Positions 34,632 to 46,942 of a stretch of DNA of 64,000 bases are shown piece after piece. The notes beneath the pieces are model-generated. The model was not told the origin of the DNA and did no database searches. It saw only the letters and a list, made by a program, of their open reading frames with translations. Made by a program: the position numbers and the translations under genes. Location of the stretch: contig QJPP01000669.1 in the NCBI GenBank assembly GCA_003996215.1, positions 1-64,000 on the forward strand. The letters are read 5' to 3'. Source of the DNA: Jaltomata sinuosa. Taxonomy: Eukaryota; Streptophyta; Magnoliopsida; Solanales; Solanaceae. Positions within the stretch are counted from its first letter, which is position 1, and every line of letters starts with the position of its first letter.

Positions 34632-37227
34632 CCTGAAAACCCACCTGTTTTTTTAAAGCTTTTCTGTCTTTAGGTAACTTAACCAAATCAAAAGTATGAT
34701 TATCATGTAAGGATTTAACCTCATCTTCCATAGCATCAAACCATCTTTCTTTTTCTTCACTATCCATGGCTTCATCAAGACTCTCAGGTTCTCCCCCCTC
34801 AGTCAAGAGTACATACTCATTGGGAGAATAACGAGATGAAGGTAGTTTCTCTCTAGTAGATCTTCTGAGAGAACTCTCTGGAGCATCAATAGCAGCTGGT
34901 TGCTGGCCAACCACATCCTCTTGTACTGGAGCGTCAACAACATCCTGGTCATTCTGAACATGATCATCATCTTCATTATCAACTTGATTTTCATTATTAT
35001 GAAGATTTTCTTCAGGTGCAGTAGTCAAAGGAACTGGATCAATATCAACTAGGCTCTCACTACTCTGAGCATCAACCTTCTCAGTTTTGTCAAAATCTTC
35101 AATTGTTTGGTCTTCAAAAAACACAACATCACGGCTTCTAACAAGTTTCTTCTCAACTGGATCATAGAAACGATAGCCAAATTCATCTTGACCATAACCA
35201 ATGAAGATACACTGTCTAGTTTTAACATCCAGCTTTGACCTTTCATCCTTAGGAACATGAACAAAAGCTTTACACCCAAAGACTCTAAGATGATCATAAG
35301 AAACATTCTTACCAGACCAAACTCTGTCAGGGACATCACTATTCAAAGCAACAGCAGGAGATAAATTGATAACATAAGCAGCAGTATTAAGTGCTTCTGC
35401 CCAAAAGGAATCTGGCAGCTTAGCATCTGAAAGCATACATCTAACTCTCTCAACTAGAGTTCTGTTCATCCTCTCTGCTAAACCATTTAACTGAGGAGTC
35501 ATTGGAGGAGTTTTCTGATGCCGAATACCCTTCACTCTACAATATTTATCAAAAGGACCAATATACTCACCACCATTATCTGAGCGGATACATTTCAATT
35601 TCTTCCCTGTCTGTCTCTCAACCAAGGCCTGAAAACCCTTGAACACATCAAGTACCTGATCCTTGGACTTCAAAGGAAATACCCAGAGTTTGCGAGAATG
35701 ATCATCAATAAAAGTCACAAAGTAAAGTGCATCGCCATGAGACCTTACCTTAAAAGGACCACACAAATCAGAATGTACCAACTCCAGCAAATCAAGCTTT
35801 CTTGAAGGCGGATGACTCTGAAAGGAAACTCTTTTCTGTTTACCGGCTAAGCAATGAACACATTTCTTCAACTTTGCTTGTTTCACTCCAGAAAGTAAAT
35901 TTTTCTTAGCCAAATTGTCAATCCCCTTCTCACTCATATGACTTAGCCTTCTATGCCATAATTCTGATGAAGTATCATTCTCCATCAAGTTTACTGAGTC
36001 TCTAGAGATGGAGCCCTGAAATACGTACAAGTTAGATAACTTGTCACCACGAGCCACAACCATTGAACCTCTAGTAAGCTTCCACTGGCCAGCACCAAGG
36101 GTGTTAACATAACCCTCATCATCAAGGTTCCCCACAGAGATCAAATTCAGGCGAACATCTGGAGCATGCTTGACATTGTTGAGAACTAATCTCGAACCAT
36201 TGTTACTTTCTAAGCAAACTGTTCCAATGCCAAGAACTTCAACTTCATCATTATTACCCATCTTCAACATCCCAAAATTACCTGGAGTATAAGAAGAAAA
36301 TAATTCTTTCTTGGGCGTGACATGAGAAGTAGCACCAGAATCCACCAACCAGCTAGACTCATCACGAACAAGATTAATGGCATTCTCACCACAAGCAACA
36401 AGAAGATCATCATTAGCAACAACAGCAACACGATTCTCATTATCGCCTTCTTTCTTTTGTCGTCTCATATCTCTCTTGTGCTTGTGACAATATTTCATGA
36501 TATGTCCATTCTTGTGGCAATAGTCACATGTAACATTCTTGTATCTGGACTTTGACTTGCTTCTACTTGTACCTCTATCATTCTGACCTCTGAACTTATT
36601 TCTCCCCCTATCTTCAGTAACCAAAACATCGGAGTGTGAAGCTGAAGAAGATGAGGCCTGTGATCTTCTTCTCATCTCTTCATTCAAGACACCACTCTTA
36701 GCATATTCCATAGTTACAACACCACTGGGAGCAGAATTAGTCAAAGAAACTCGAAGAGTCTCCCAAGAGTCTGGCAGAGTATTGAGAAGCCAAAGTCCCT
36801 GAATTTCTTCATCAAACTTTACACTCATTCCGGACAGCTGGTCAAGGACACCCTGAAAATCATTTATATGATCAGAAATAGGACTACCCTCTTTGTACCT
36901 GATATTTATCAATTGTTTCAGCAGGAACAACTTGTTGTTGCCAGTCTTCGAAGCATAAAGTGTCTCAAGCTTATCCCACAAACTTCTGGCATGTGTCTCA
37001 TTCACAATATGATTTCTAACATTATCTTCAACCCATTGTCTGATATAGCCACAAACCTGCAGATGCTCAAATTCCCAATCCTCATCATTCATAGATTCAG
37101 GTTTGTTAGAAGCAAACACAGGTAAGTGCATCTTCTTGACAAATAGAAGATCTTTCATCTTGCCTTTCCAAGTATGATAATTACTACCATTCAAACACAC
37201 CATCTTGCTCATATTTGCCTCCATCAT
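34621..37227 (-). pseudogene. Copia gag, protease and integrase part of gag-pol
   Basis: 868 codons starting MMEANMSKMVCLNGSNYH. In order: the gag domain (about 1-230) and a CCHC zinc knuckle, CDYCHKNGHIMKYC. Next comes the aspartic protease with WLVDSGATSHV. The integrase follows with an HHCC-type finger, catalytic region FIDDHSRKLWVF, SDNGGEY and NGLAERMNRTLVERVR, then a linker rich in Asp/Glu/Val. The frame then shifts inside the A-run near 34648-34654 and stops at 34621-34623 after a few unrelated residues. The motifs are intact by eye. The lineage looks Tork/TNT1-like from gag and integrase style; that is a judgement, not a search. Confidence 0.92.
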
Positions 37228-37254
37228 TCAAATTGACTATCAACAACAACCAAT

Positions 37255-37266
37255 GCTCTGATACCA
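37255..37266 (-). promoter_or_regulatory. Primer binding site of the Copia element (initiator Met tRNA)
   Basis: Just inside the 5' LTR the minus strand reads TGGTATCAGAGC, the usual plant LTR-retrotransposon site complementary to the 3' end of initiator methionine tRNA. Confidence 0.95.
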
Positions 37267-37269
37267 CTT

Positions 37270-38007
37270 TGTTGGGAAAGGCAAGGCACTAACAAAGAAT
37301 GCACAACAGGGTAGCAGCGGAAGAATACCCAAGTCTAAACTTTCCCTTTCAATTTGAACCAAGAGAAGACAAACAAACCAAGCACAATGGTAATAAGGCA
37401 GCAAGTATATCAACCAAAAGAAATACGACAAGACAAAATAAACCAATCACACGAGACACCAAGATTTACGTGGAAAACCCCTTCGGTGTGAAGAGTAAAA
37501 ACCACGGGACCAAAACCTCCACTATAATCACCAAGAGTTACAATAATGTTCTCCAAAATGGCCACCAAAGAAGTGCCAACAAACGAGCAACATTACATAA
37601 ATCACAACACCAAAAACAAGAGAATAAAAGGAGCAAAAGCACCGAAAAACGCAGCTACTGTTCACGAATGTAAACTGGAGCTACGGGATACCAAATCCAA
37701 CTCTGTCAGTTTCTAATCAAAGATTGAGATGAGAGGAACAAGCTGTCCAAAAATCAGATCAATCGGATAAGAAACGAAGCGGGAATCGCAATTTGAAGTT
37801 GGCAATTTAGGGCTGAAATTTGGTGCGAAAATCTGCTCTTTCTCTCTATGTGTGGCTGCTGAAAAATATTATGTGGATTATGAAATAAGACCTAAAAAAG
37901 GTCTATATATATGCCCCATAGAATTGGGCCTATGGGCAAAAGTGAGTTGGTCCAAATTGAGCTTTATTTATCCACATAGGAAGGGAAAAAGACCCATAAC
38001 CCCAACA
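37270..38007 (-). repeat. 5' LTR of the Copia element
   Basis: 738 bp, bounded by TGTTGGG and CCCAACA. It should carry the element's promoter and polyadenylation site; tctatatatatgcccc near 37905 is a candidate TATA region. Its outer side meets gggggagggg. Confidence 0.95.
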
Positions 38008-38014
38008 GGGGGAG

Positions 38015-38800
38015 GGGGGGGAAGGTGCAACGTGGCAAGTTTAGGCAAATAGGATTAACTACAAAGGAAAGAAGAGCACATGCTGATTCAAATTATTGAA
38101 AGAAATAATAATACTATAATTAATTAATACAAAATGCTCAACCAGCACTAAGATTAAAATAAGAAGCCCCTTTATAAAATAACATTAATAAACTACTAAA
38201 TTATGTAAATAGCCAATAAAATGGCGTTGACAACAATATATATCCAACTAGTTGATCTTCATTTCTTGCTAATTAGCTTAACCTTTTTAAGATACGTTGT
38301 TTAGTTTATAATTAAATTGATAATGATTATGTGTTGCCCCCGGAATGCCGGCATCGTTTAATTTTGGTTATTTTTTTAATTAAAAGTTAAATCGAACATA
38401 AGAAATTTGAAGAATGTGATCAGCCTCACAACTCTTCGCGAATTAGTAAGAAGTCAGTTTTGTCCGATAAGATGAAATCGTACGAAGAAAAAACAGCAGA
38501 CATGTGTCTAGATTCAGATGACGTTTCCCTTTCGCTCAATTGCCAGATCTACTCTAATAAACAACTAGCGTTGAATATCTATTGTTGTTTAATTATCTTG
38601 AATTGTTCAAATTAGCAGCCACTAATTAATTAATTAGGCAGAATTACAAGTCTACTATATACGCTAGAGGTATATAATTTATAATAGTATAGCTTCGTGG
38701 CAGTATATATGTGATCAGTAAGAAGATTTTTGTGATACTATTATTATTAGTTAGGTTTAAAATAATCTAGCTGCTATTAGTAGATTACAAAGAGATCTAA
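38015..38800. repeat. Duplicated non-coding unit D2, right part
   Basis: Continues unit D2 beyond the Copia insertion and matches D1 at about 28960-29990, except for the D1-specific insert. Shared landmarks are gaaagaagagcacatgctga and ctagctgctattagtaga (38767 and 29932). Confidence 0.75.
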
Positions 38801-40240
38801 CACGTATCTTTTTTTCCCTTAATTGCATTGTTCTCGTATGTGTCCTTAAAAAAAGGACATGCCGATTTTTACTTTCTTATTTAGGCCACGAAATAATTAA
38901 ATATATGAAAGATATAAAAATGGGAGTTACATAGTTTCCCGACAAGTCGACAAAGTAAAATAAAAAAATAGAATAAGATGATCTATGCTGACAAGCTAAT
39001 TAACCATATTGTAATTTTCAACGAACGTATTTGAACTCGAACTAAAAATCACCACTTAAAAAAATATAGAAAAGCATAATATAAAGTAGTACGTATATGT
39101 TATTTCAAAGTTAGGTATAAAAAATTAAAGTATTAGTGATAAGCATTGATACGTGGCCCAACCTACAAGATCTTAAAGTCAATAGCTTGTCCCTAGGTAT
39201 AATCTTAAATACTGCCTATCTATCTAGCTAGCAGCAACTAAATTGAATGATGAAATTAGGCAAGAAAAATATAATGAAACTGTTGTGTGATGGCTAGCTA
39301 GTGAGATTTTGCTTATGTCATTCTTATTTTGTGAAAACAGTATTATATTGTAGATGTATAAACTAATTACTGAGATGATATCATGAATTCTTACATGTAT
39401 TAGCAATTTGATTGGCTAAATGGAACTCCCATAATCAATTTTTTTGTAGCTTTATATATTAGCATTCCACTTTTTGGCTAAATGAAACTCCCATACATGC
39501 ATATGCGTTAGTAATCTTTAAATATTTTTAGTATTGAATCTATACACTTGTGCAATTATGAGTTCATATCAATACTTAATAATGGTTAAACCTTCTTGAT
39601 ATTTCTGTAGGGATCATGCATGATGAAGGACTATAATATAATTTGAAGAGGAACATATTCTATCACCAGACAAACATGGACCCTTTAGAAAGAAGAAGAA
39701 TCCAAAAATCTTCACTTAATTTGTGGTGTATATTTACTATTCATATGACCATGATTATGGGAACTTGTACTTTGTAGTTATAAAGTAGGGAGTATCATTT
39801 TCTGCAAATGCAGAGTTGGCAATTTCAACATCTTTTCAGAGAAAAAAGAAGAACAATATGATTGTCGTTTTATATATAAAAATGATCCTTTTATTCTTTT
39901 CTCATTTAATCTCTCGTCCCTTCTTATTTGATTTTACTAACTCATCATTGGAGTACATTAAGTGATTAAACAAAGATTTTCTTGGGACTCCCTAGTACTG
40001 GGAAAAAAACCACTTCTATTTTAAAAATGCCACGTAAAGAGTTTCAAACCAATCATTTGATTCTAGAATATATTTGGATCAGTAATTAATTTCATAGAAA
40101 ATACATCAATTCATGTAGCAAAGCAATTATGATTAATTCAATACTAATATTTTTTTTCTGCTTCTTGATTCATGTCAAGCCAATTCCTACATAAAATTGC
40201 TCCATATGTACTTTGATGTCTTATCATTTTCTTGTCTAAT
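38801..40240. repeat. Diverged further copies of the D-type repeats
   Basis: About 39790-40240 resembles D1/D2 blocks near 27990-28400 and 31760-32240 (ttggcaattt... ttttcagag; catgtcaagccaat). About 38975-39330 resembles 40650-40940 (cttaaagtcaatagcttgtc against ctcaaagtcaatagcttatc). Divergence is much greater than between D1 and D2. No gene was recognised. Confidence 0.5.
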
Positions 40241-41208
40241 GAGAAAAATCAAAAAACAAAAAAACAAATTGTTGACTCTAAGGTTTTAAAGTTTCCAGGT
40301 GGGACGTTGATGAATAGAATGGAATATCCCGCATCAATTAATAAATGAAATTTTTATCTCCTTATAAAGCTTCGACAATCATCATCTCATTTGAGTTAGC
40401 TTTTGGGGTACTGTGAGTTAGGCCAAATGTTATCTAATTTGCCTTAATTATTTCCAGAGTACTTAAAATATTTGTTTTGTTTATTCTTTTTTGGTTTATG
40501 GTTTACTAAGCATAGTGATTATACTTTCTAATTTAGGCACGTATATAAGCAAAAGTCAAAAAGAAAAAATGGTTTAAATTAAATAATATTGTTTCCCAAT
40601 AAAATGACAAATTTACCAAAAAAGTAGGTTATCTATGGTGCCGAGTCTGCTGACAAGCAAGTCATGATTTTTTTCCATAATAACATCACTAAGCTAATAT
40701 AATAAAAGAAAATAAAAAAAAAGCATAAGCCTTGACATTTGGAAGATTAAGACAAAATGCCTTCTAGTTTAATCTTTAACACTTGCTATTTTCAATACGT
40801 GTATCAAATTAAAAAATACTATTGCTAAATCTGCAGGATCTCAAAGTCAATAGCTTATCCAGGATGTGATAATAACCTTAATATTAAGTGATGACTAGTG
40901 AGATACTGCTTAGCTCATCCTTATTCTGCTTATAAATTAATATATCTAATGTGCTAAAAACTTAATAATCTAAAAGTAATGCTAAACAGAAATATTGCGT
41001 AATCATTACTATTTTACTTTTTTTTTTTACTTTTATTTGATGTTCGATATTATTATCGTGATCCAACTAAATTAGAATTTGTATTGGAAAGTCTCACATT
41101 GAAAGGGTGAAAGCGCTCTCTAACATAGGTGATTCTATATTCCATATCTAGAGCTCGAAATTTAAACCGCTAGTTAAGAATAAAAAAAAAACTTATGACT
41201 TCACCACA
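40241..41208. other. Intergenic, old repeats only
   Basis: Contains the second copy of the aaagtcaatagctta block and, at about 41105-41215, a line of gagctcgaaatttaaacc type followed by cttcaccacaac. The latter resembles degraded SINE-like sequence. No open frame of interest. Confidence 0.4.
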
Positions 41209-42330
41209 ACTTTGTTATTGCATAACAACTATATACAAAAGAGATAATATAAACTGTTGGATAAATATTTGTGACATCTCAGAATATGTATTATTCTGAA
41301 GTAAAAGAGATAAAGAAATTAAAAGAAATGGAAGGAAGAAAAAGTGCTGATATATATACTATATAGTACGTACTATATATTTAGGACTTTGATTATAATA
41401 AGAAAAATAAAGGTCGATGTTGACAGAGTCCTTCATAAATTTAATGAGGAGGAAACTCGTAAATAGGGGCTTTGCTTCATAAGCTCCCACGCATGGGCGG
41501 AGCCACGTGTAATTGAGGGAGTGTCGACTGACACCTCTTCGTCAAAAAATTACACTATATAGATGGGTAATAATATTTTTTTTATGTATATATATTACGT
41601 ATTGACACTCCTTAACTTCTTCGTGAATTTACTTCTTTATATTCTGATACCTCTTAGTAAAAATTCTGGCTCCGCCACTGCTCCCACGTATTGTGTAGAT
41701 AGGCAACTACTTGAAATGGAGTAGTGAACCTAAGTTCAACCAAGCTTTGAACTTGAAAATCACTTCACCAAAGTCCAAACCTATTAATAAGAAAGGAAAC
41801 CATTTACTTTCTCACTTTAATTTTATGGGAACGTGATTAACGACATGTTAAATTATAACTGAATGAGTTGAAATTCTATACGTAAAAGGTAAGATTGGTT
41901 GCTTGTTATAACGGATTAAGATACAATGAAATTGTAACCAAAAAAATTACATTGCTAAATTAATCCTTAATTAGTGAATAACAACCATTTAAAACAAATT
42001 CGAAACTGTTTGAAACAAAACTTAATATAACAAATATTTCAATCATCGACGAAATTTCTTTGCTTATATAGAAATCTTTTTAACTTTAGGTAATATTGAT
42101 GTAGGAATTCAACCTAACATTCAAAAAGTTCTGCACTTTTTCATTAAGCAAATCAAGTCAAATAAAATTTCGAAAGGTACAAAATTCATCTTAATACAGA
42201 ACAATGTAAACTTCCCTCTTTTTACTTTATAATTTATGTAATACTTTCGACTTTCGAGATTCAAAATTCTTAATTTTAATCATACATTCGGACGTTATTC
42301 GAAATAAAATTTACATATTTAAAAATTACA
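41209..42330. repeat. Tandem non-coding duplication E, first copy
   Basis: Repeats at about 42640-43580, roughly 1.4 kb apart. Shared landmarks are ggcaactacttgaaatgga, aacgtgattaacgacatgtt, taatattgatgtaggaattc and caaaaagttctgcacttttt. This copy holds the 189-bp hAT MITE at 41492-41680, which the other lacks. Confidence 0.85.
41484..41688. mobile_element. hAT-type MITE with perfect 8-bp target duplication
   Basis: The element is 41492-41680 (189 bp), flanked by ctcccacg at 41484-41491 and 41681-41688. The termini are catgggcggagcc and ggctccgccactg, near-perfect inverted repeats. Copy E2 (near 42888) has a single ctcccacg and no element, so it is a natural empty site. Relatives lie at 46943-47122 and 47131-47300. 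Confidence 0.9.
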
Positions 42331-42639
42331 TAAAAAATACTCTCTCTATCCCATTTGATCATACATTCGGACGTTTTAGACCGCAAGTTTTAAAAGTCTT
42401 TTTTTTTTTCTAAACACCATGCCAAACTAAATGTGCCAATATAAATTATAATATAATCCGTTTGACTCTCGAAATTCAAACGTCATCACAAAATTATGCT
42501 TGAAAAATCCCCCTCACACAATAATTCAAACATCGAAGTATTGTGTTCACATGAAATAGGTAATCGTAGGTTGCATCCACCCTTGCCCTCTAAACCTCTG
42601 ATATATTAAGAATGAAGAAATACTTACAATTGTATCATA

Positions 42640-43580
42640 AACTATGTTGGTGCATAACGATTATTTACAAAAGAGATGATATAAACTATGTAGTTAATTG
42701 GATAATATCAATATATCATGAGTTATTGCGGCTTGTATTATCAATTTGATTAGCTAATATATAAGGTCTGATTGAATCTCCAAAATGAAAAAGTAGTGCT
42801 GATATATATATATCAATGTTGACAGAGTACTTCATAGTAGTATATTATAGAGGGGGAAACTCATAAATAGGGGATTGCTTCATAAGCTCCCACGTATTGT
42901 ATATCTATATTTAGATAGGCAACTACTTGAAATGGACTAGTGAACCTAATTTCAACCATGCTTTGAACTTGAAAATCACTTCACCAAACCTATGAATAAG
43001 AAAGGAAACCATTTCTTGTTTAGTAATCACAAACATTTTAGTCTCATTTTCATTGGAACGTGATTAACGACATGTTACATTATAACTGAATGAGTTGAAA
43101 TTCTATACGCTAAAGGTGGAGTCAATAACCAAGAAATTAAGATGATCATACGATGAAATAGTAACAAAAAAGTTACATTGCTAAATTAATCCTTAATTAG
43201 TGAATACTTTAACAACCATTTTAAGCAAATTCGAAACTTTTTTAAACTGTTTGAAACAAAACTTGATATAACAAATATTTCAATCATCGACGAATTTCTT
43301 TAGATTATATAGAAATCGTTTTAACTTTAGGTAATATTGATGTAGGAATTCAACCTAACATTCAAAAAGTTCTGCACTTTTTCATTAAACAAATTAAGTC
43401 AAATACAAGAAACTGAAAGGTAACGTATAAAATTCATCTCAATACAGAACAATGTAAGCTTTCCTTTCTTTTGTTTTTATAGTACTCCATACCTCCCAAA
43501 TTATGTAACACTTTTCGACTTTCGAGATTCATGCTTTTGAATTTTGACCACATTTGAAAATTATGTAAATAGTACTAAAA
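42640..43580. repeat. Tandem non-coding duplication E, second copy
   Basis: Same order of blocks as the first copy with scattered substitutions and small indels; it lacks the MITE. No open frame worth naming. Confidence 0.85.
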
Positions 43581-43626
43581 GTTACAACAAAAAAATATCT
43601 AAATATTTAATGTGTATATATATATA

Positions 43627-43875
43627 TACTCCCTCCATTTCAAAAAAATTGGCCTACTTTCCTTTTTAGTCTTTTTAAAAAAAATGATCATTTTCTTTAT
43701 CAATAACTCTTTAATTTCAACTTTATACATAACATGTTTAACACCACCAGATTAAAGAGTATTTTGGCACATTTAACATATCTTTAATTTAAGATCACAA
43801 AATTAAAAAATCTCCATTATTTTTTAAATTTCATGTCAAATTAAAACATGTCATTTATTTTTAAACGAAGAGAGT
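43627..43875. mobile_element. Stowaway-like MITE
   Basis: The left end tactccctccatttcaaaaa and the right end ttttaaacgaagagagta fit Stowaway termini, bounded by TA and preceded by a short (ta)n run. Confidence 0.65.
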
Positions 43876-43919
43876 AATTTATTTGATTCTCGAAATTCAA
43901 ACCTCATCACAAAAATATG

Positions 43920-44335
43920 CTGAAAAATTCGCGTTAGCACAAACCCAGGTGTCAGTTATGATATGAAGCGCCTCTTCATTGGATATTTTGATGCAAAATG
44001 CAATAAATTATTTCCGTGTGGCGCCACCTGGCAACCACCAAAACCCGTAATGTGCGTCATGGTGACATCATAATGAACCACCTCGGCCCATGGGCTTTTT
44101 TACACTACGTGTCGAGTTGATATTAGAGAAAGAGAAGGATTGAAGTGTGATAAAAAGCACTTTACGTGGCGGCTTGAATTTAGTGGGTCCTTGTCATTTG
44201 GGCAGACACGGCCCATCAATTCGTTTCGTTCGTTCAACTATGTAAGCTGGGCTGTTCCATCTGGCCCACTAATTTAAAAAAACTAAACCGTTTTCCGAGT
44301 TGAACGCCGTCACGTGTTTATTGCATGCAATGTTT
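43920..44335. promoter_or_regulatory. GC-richer promoter-like island with no recognised gene
   Basis: Within about 400 bp there are several site-II-like motifs: cggcccatggg near 44094, cggcccatcaa near 44210, tgggctgttc near 44248 and tggcccact near 44262. There are also ACGT-type boxes: ctacgtgtcg, ttacgtggcgg and gtcacgtgttt near 44312. Together they resemble a promoter. The sequence is clearly less AT-rich than its surroundings. No coding exon follows on either strand within about 3 kb, so this is either the promoter of an unseen transcript or a leftover from a lost gene. Confidence 0.35.
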
Positions 44336-44439
44336 TCTGCTGATTTTTTGTTGCCGTTTTTACCCCGCTTCCATCATTTTTACTCTCCCGTGTGAGAAAT
44401 AAAAATAAATAATTCTAAGATAAAAAATAGTTCAGAAAT

Positions 44440-44611
44440 AAAATTTTGATATCTTATTTAGTTATTAAATTTGAGATAATTTATCCCATCATTTATACCA
44501 TAGTGATAGGACAAGTTATCCCATATACATGGTGGGATAACTTATTTCAGGATAGCTAATTCCGAGATAATTAATTTTGGGATAACTTGTTCTCAATCAA
44601 ACGACCTCTTA
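44440..44611. mobile_element. Truncated Tourist-like MITE
   Basis: The right end caaacgacctct is the inverse of the gaggtcgtttgg terminus seen at 16603. The interior repeats gataacttatcccat-type phrases as in that copy. The left terminus is not recognisable. Confidence 0.5.
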
Positions 44612-44728
44612 GTGTTGGAGGTGGAGGCTGCTTGCCATTCTAGCAACCTCACTTATCATTTTTTTGCTGATTCTTGGTTTATGCATAATGGTTATTCCTT
44701 TGTTCCAATTTATGTAATGTTGTTTGAC

Positions 44729-45090
44729 AGGGGCGGCTAATGGCAAAATCCAACAACGACCTTAAATTTTTTTTATAAAATTTACTTTTTAAATTTCTTG
44801 AGATGCAAAGTTATTAATTATTTTTTTATAATTGATTTCTTCTAATAATTTTTTAAAATTAATAATATTATCAATGTATTTAATCTTTCTTAAGACATAA
44901 TACTCTAGATATATCAAATTTCTTCTAATAATTTTTCTTTTTAAAGAAAAGTTTATTTTTTCTACAAATAGTATTTAATGTTTTCTTGTAAAACACTTAT
45001 AATTCATTATTGCTAAAATAAAATAAAATGAGGCCCCTCAAATTTGGGGGCCTAAGGCGGTTGCCTACTTTTTTAGAAGGGTATTGTCAT
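44729..45090. mobile_element. Probable hAT-type MITE
   Basis: Starts caggggcggctaatgg and ends in gggggcctaaggcggttgcc followed by ttttttagaagggta. These are phrases of a common plant non-autonomous element with a CAGGGGCGG-type terminus. The interior is AT-rich. No target duplication was confirmed. Confidence 0.45.
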
Positions 45091-45337
45091 CCATCTTGTT
45101 TGACTGAGCACGAAATTTAAAAAAATATGAGGAGATTTTGTAATGTTCTGAAATTATCCTGAAAATCAATAGGTTTTTAAATAGAAGAGTACACTTTTCT
45201 GTTGATTTTCTCCCTTTATTTTACCCTGCTTTCTTAGTTACTCGAACCACAATCTCAAAATGAGAGGTGGAGGGTGCTTACCATCGAAGTAACCCACTTG
45301 TTATTTTTCTATTGATTCTTGGTCTACGCATGATGAT

Positions 45338-45617
45338 TACTTTCTCCGTCCCAATATATATAATATTGTCTGATTGAATACGAAGTTTAAGAAATTAATA
45401 TGAAAAGACTTTACTATGATTTAAAACTACCTTTAAATTAAATAAATAATTTTTTATATAAAAGAGTAAATCTTTTTGCTAATTTTTTGCCAAGTATGTG
45501 CGACCAAGTAAAATGTTGATAGCATTAAATATATGTCTGATAAAAAAATGTGCTTACTCTCTTTGGAATTGATTAAAAAGAAAAGCATTCGTCCTATAAA
45601 TTAGGACAGAAAGGATA
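45338..45617. mobile_element. Stowaway-like MITE
   Basis: The left end tactttctccgtcccaatat and the right end aaattaggacagaaaggata are approximate inverted repeats. The interior is AT-rich. Confidence 0.55.
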
Positions 45618-46840
45618 ATATTATACCAATAATTATTATAAGTGCTACATGTGAGTTATTTTCAACCTGGAATTTCTTCCTGTTTGAACAGTTTGATTAA
45701 ACAAAATTTACGAAGTTTTCTTGACGAATTAACATCTAGTGCACCTTAAATTTTTCAACACTTGGAAAGATTTTTGAATAGCAAATTAATCCTTTATTTA
45801 GCAGCCCTGCAACTAGAGTATATTTTAAACAAGTATATACCAATATTAGGTAAAGAGGCATACGAATTCAACAACATTATTTTTGTATTAATCAATAGAT
45901 TATATATAGTACTACTTCTTCTTCTTCAATTTAAATACGATATGTGAAACATTTAAACATATTTGACTAGATTCTATTTCCATACAACTTTCATAAAGGT
46001 CAAAATTATTGTTCAAGCTATCCAAGTTAATTTTGTTGACCATATTATTTCTGTTTGGTAAGTCAAAAAATTTCATCTATCACAACTTCTCCATATACTT
46101 TTAAAAAGTTTGAGGTCTTATATTCCAAATTCCTTCCTTTTTAAAGAAACAAACAAAGTAAATATATAGTAAATCAGACAAACATTTTTATGGAAATTGT
46201 ATAAATCAGAAAATGAAATTGTATAAAATGAAAGGAAATATAGTACGTACTTCCTTTTTATGGAAAATCACAGTAGTAGATAATTAGGCATAATTAAACA
46301 TCAGCTGACTAAATTATGAGAACTAATGAAAATAAAACACATAAAACAGTAATTAGCCCACAATTCTCCTGAATATTTCAAAGTCAATTACCCGTATTCC
46401 CATTTCCTAAGATGGAAAAAACATGTCGAAAATAACTTAGTCATTTCGACTTTTAAAATTCAACATTTAAACTCTATCCTTCCACGTTGCCTTTTCTAGA
46501 ATATCAACGTTTCCTTAACAAGCACAAAACATCTCGTGTAAAACGAAACAATCAAAGAGGAAAAAAAGTTACAGATTAATATTATATGCATTGACAATAT
46601 AATAATTTTCATATTATTTATAAAATTATTTTAAGTTGCAATGAGTTTAACTTATATATCACGTAATTTATTTTATTTTATATCTCCTTTTTTTAATGAA
46701 GGCTTACCTTACATGTAGATGTTTTTTAGTTGATCTAATTGCGTAAAACTTTCTATATTGATATTATATATAATTAAATTCATATATAATTACCTTTTAA
46801 GTAATAAAATTATATAAATATTTCTTATATCGTGTGTATA
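45618..46840. other. Intergenic, no gene recognised
   Basis: AT-rich. The plus-strand frame 45762-45947 is short and hydrophobic with no gene context. No transposon ends were recognised. Confidence 0.4.
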
Positions 46841-46844
46841 ACTT

Positions 46845-46935
46845 GAACTCCTTAATCCAATGGTATAACAGTGGTCAATAAAACAAGTTGACAATCATAA
46901 GGTTTCAGGTTCAGGTCAGTGTATGTAGAGTTACT
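46845..46935 (+). mobile_element. Possible SINE-like fragment
   Basis: tggtataacagtggtcaat and, about 35 bp later, ggtttcaggttcaggtc resemble polymerase III A and B boxes of tRNA-derived SINEs. The fragment is short, with no A-tail or target duplication seen. Confidence 0.25.
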
Positions 46936-46942
46936 TAATATC

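Larger units (their letters stand above)
32469..38007 (-). mobile_element. Copia-type LTR retrotransposon, nearly intact
   Basis: Two long terminal repeats (32469-33208 and 37270-38007) begin TGTTGGG and end CCCAACA. A 5-bp ggggg duplication in the flanking G-tract is plausible. Reading on the minus strand the order is 5' LTR (right), primer site, gag, protease, integrase, reverse transcriptase, RNase H, polypurine tract, 3' LTR (left). Integrase before reverse transcriptase identifies Copia. I counted about eight differences between the LTRs, so the insertion is recent. A single 1-base frameshift separates the RT/RNase H part. It inserted into repeat unit D2; D1 shows the uninterrupted site (agttttttgggaaggtgcaa near 28950). 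Confidence 0.95.

Noticed and set aside
41105..41215. tRNA-like sequence
   Set aside because: Only a weak B-box-like phrase; no cloverleaf could be drawn.
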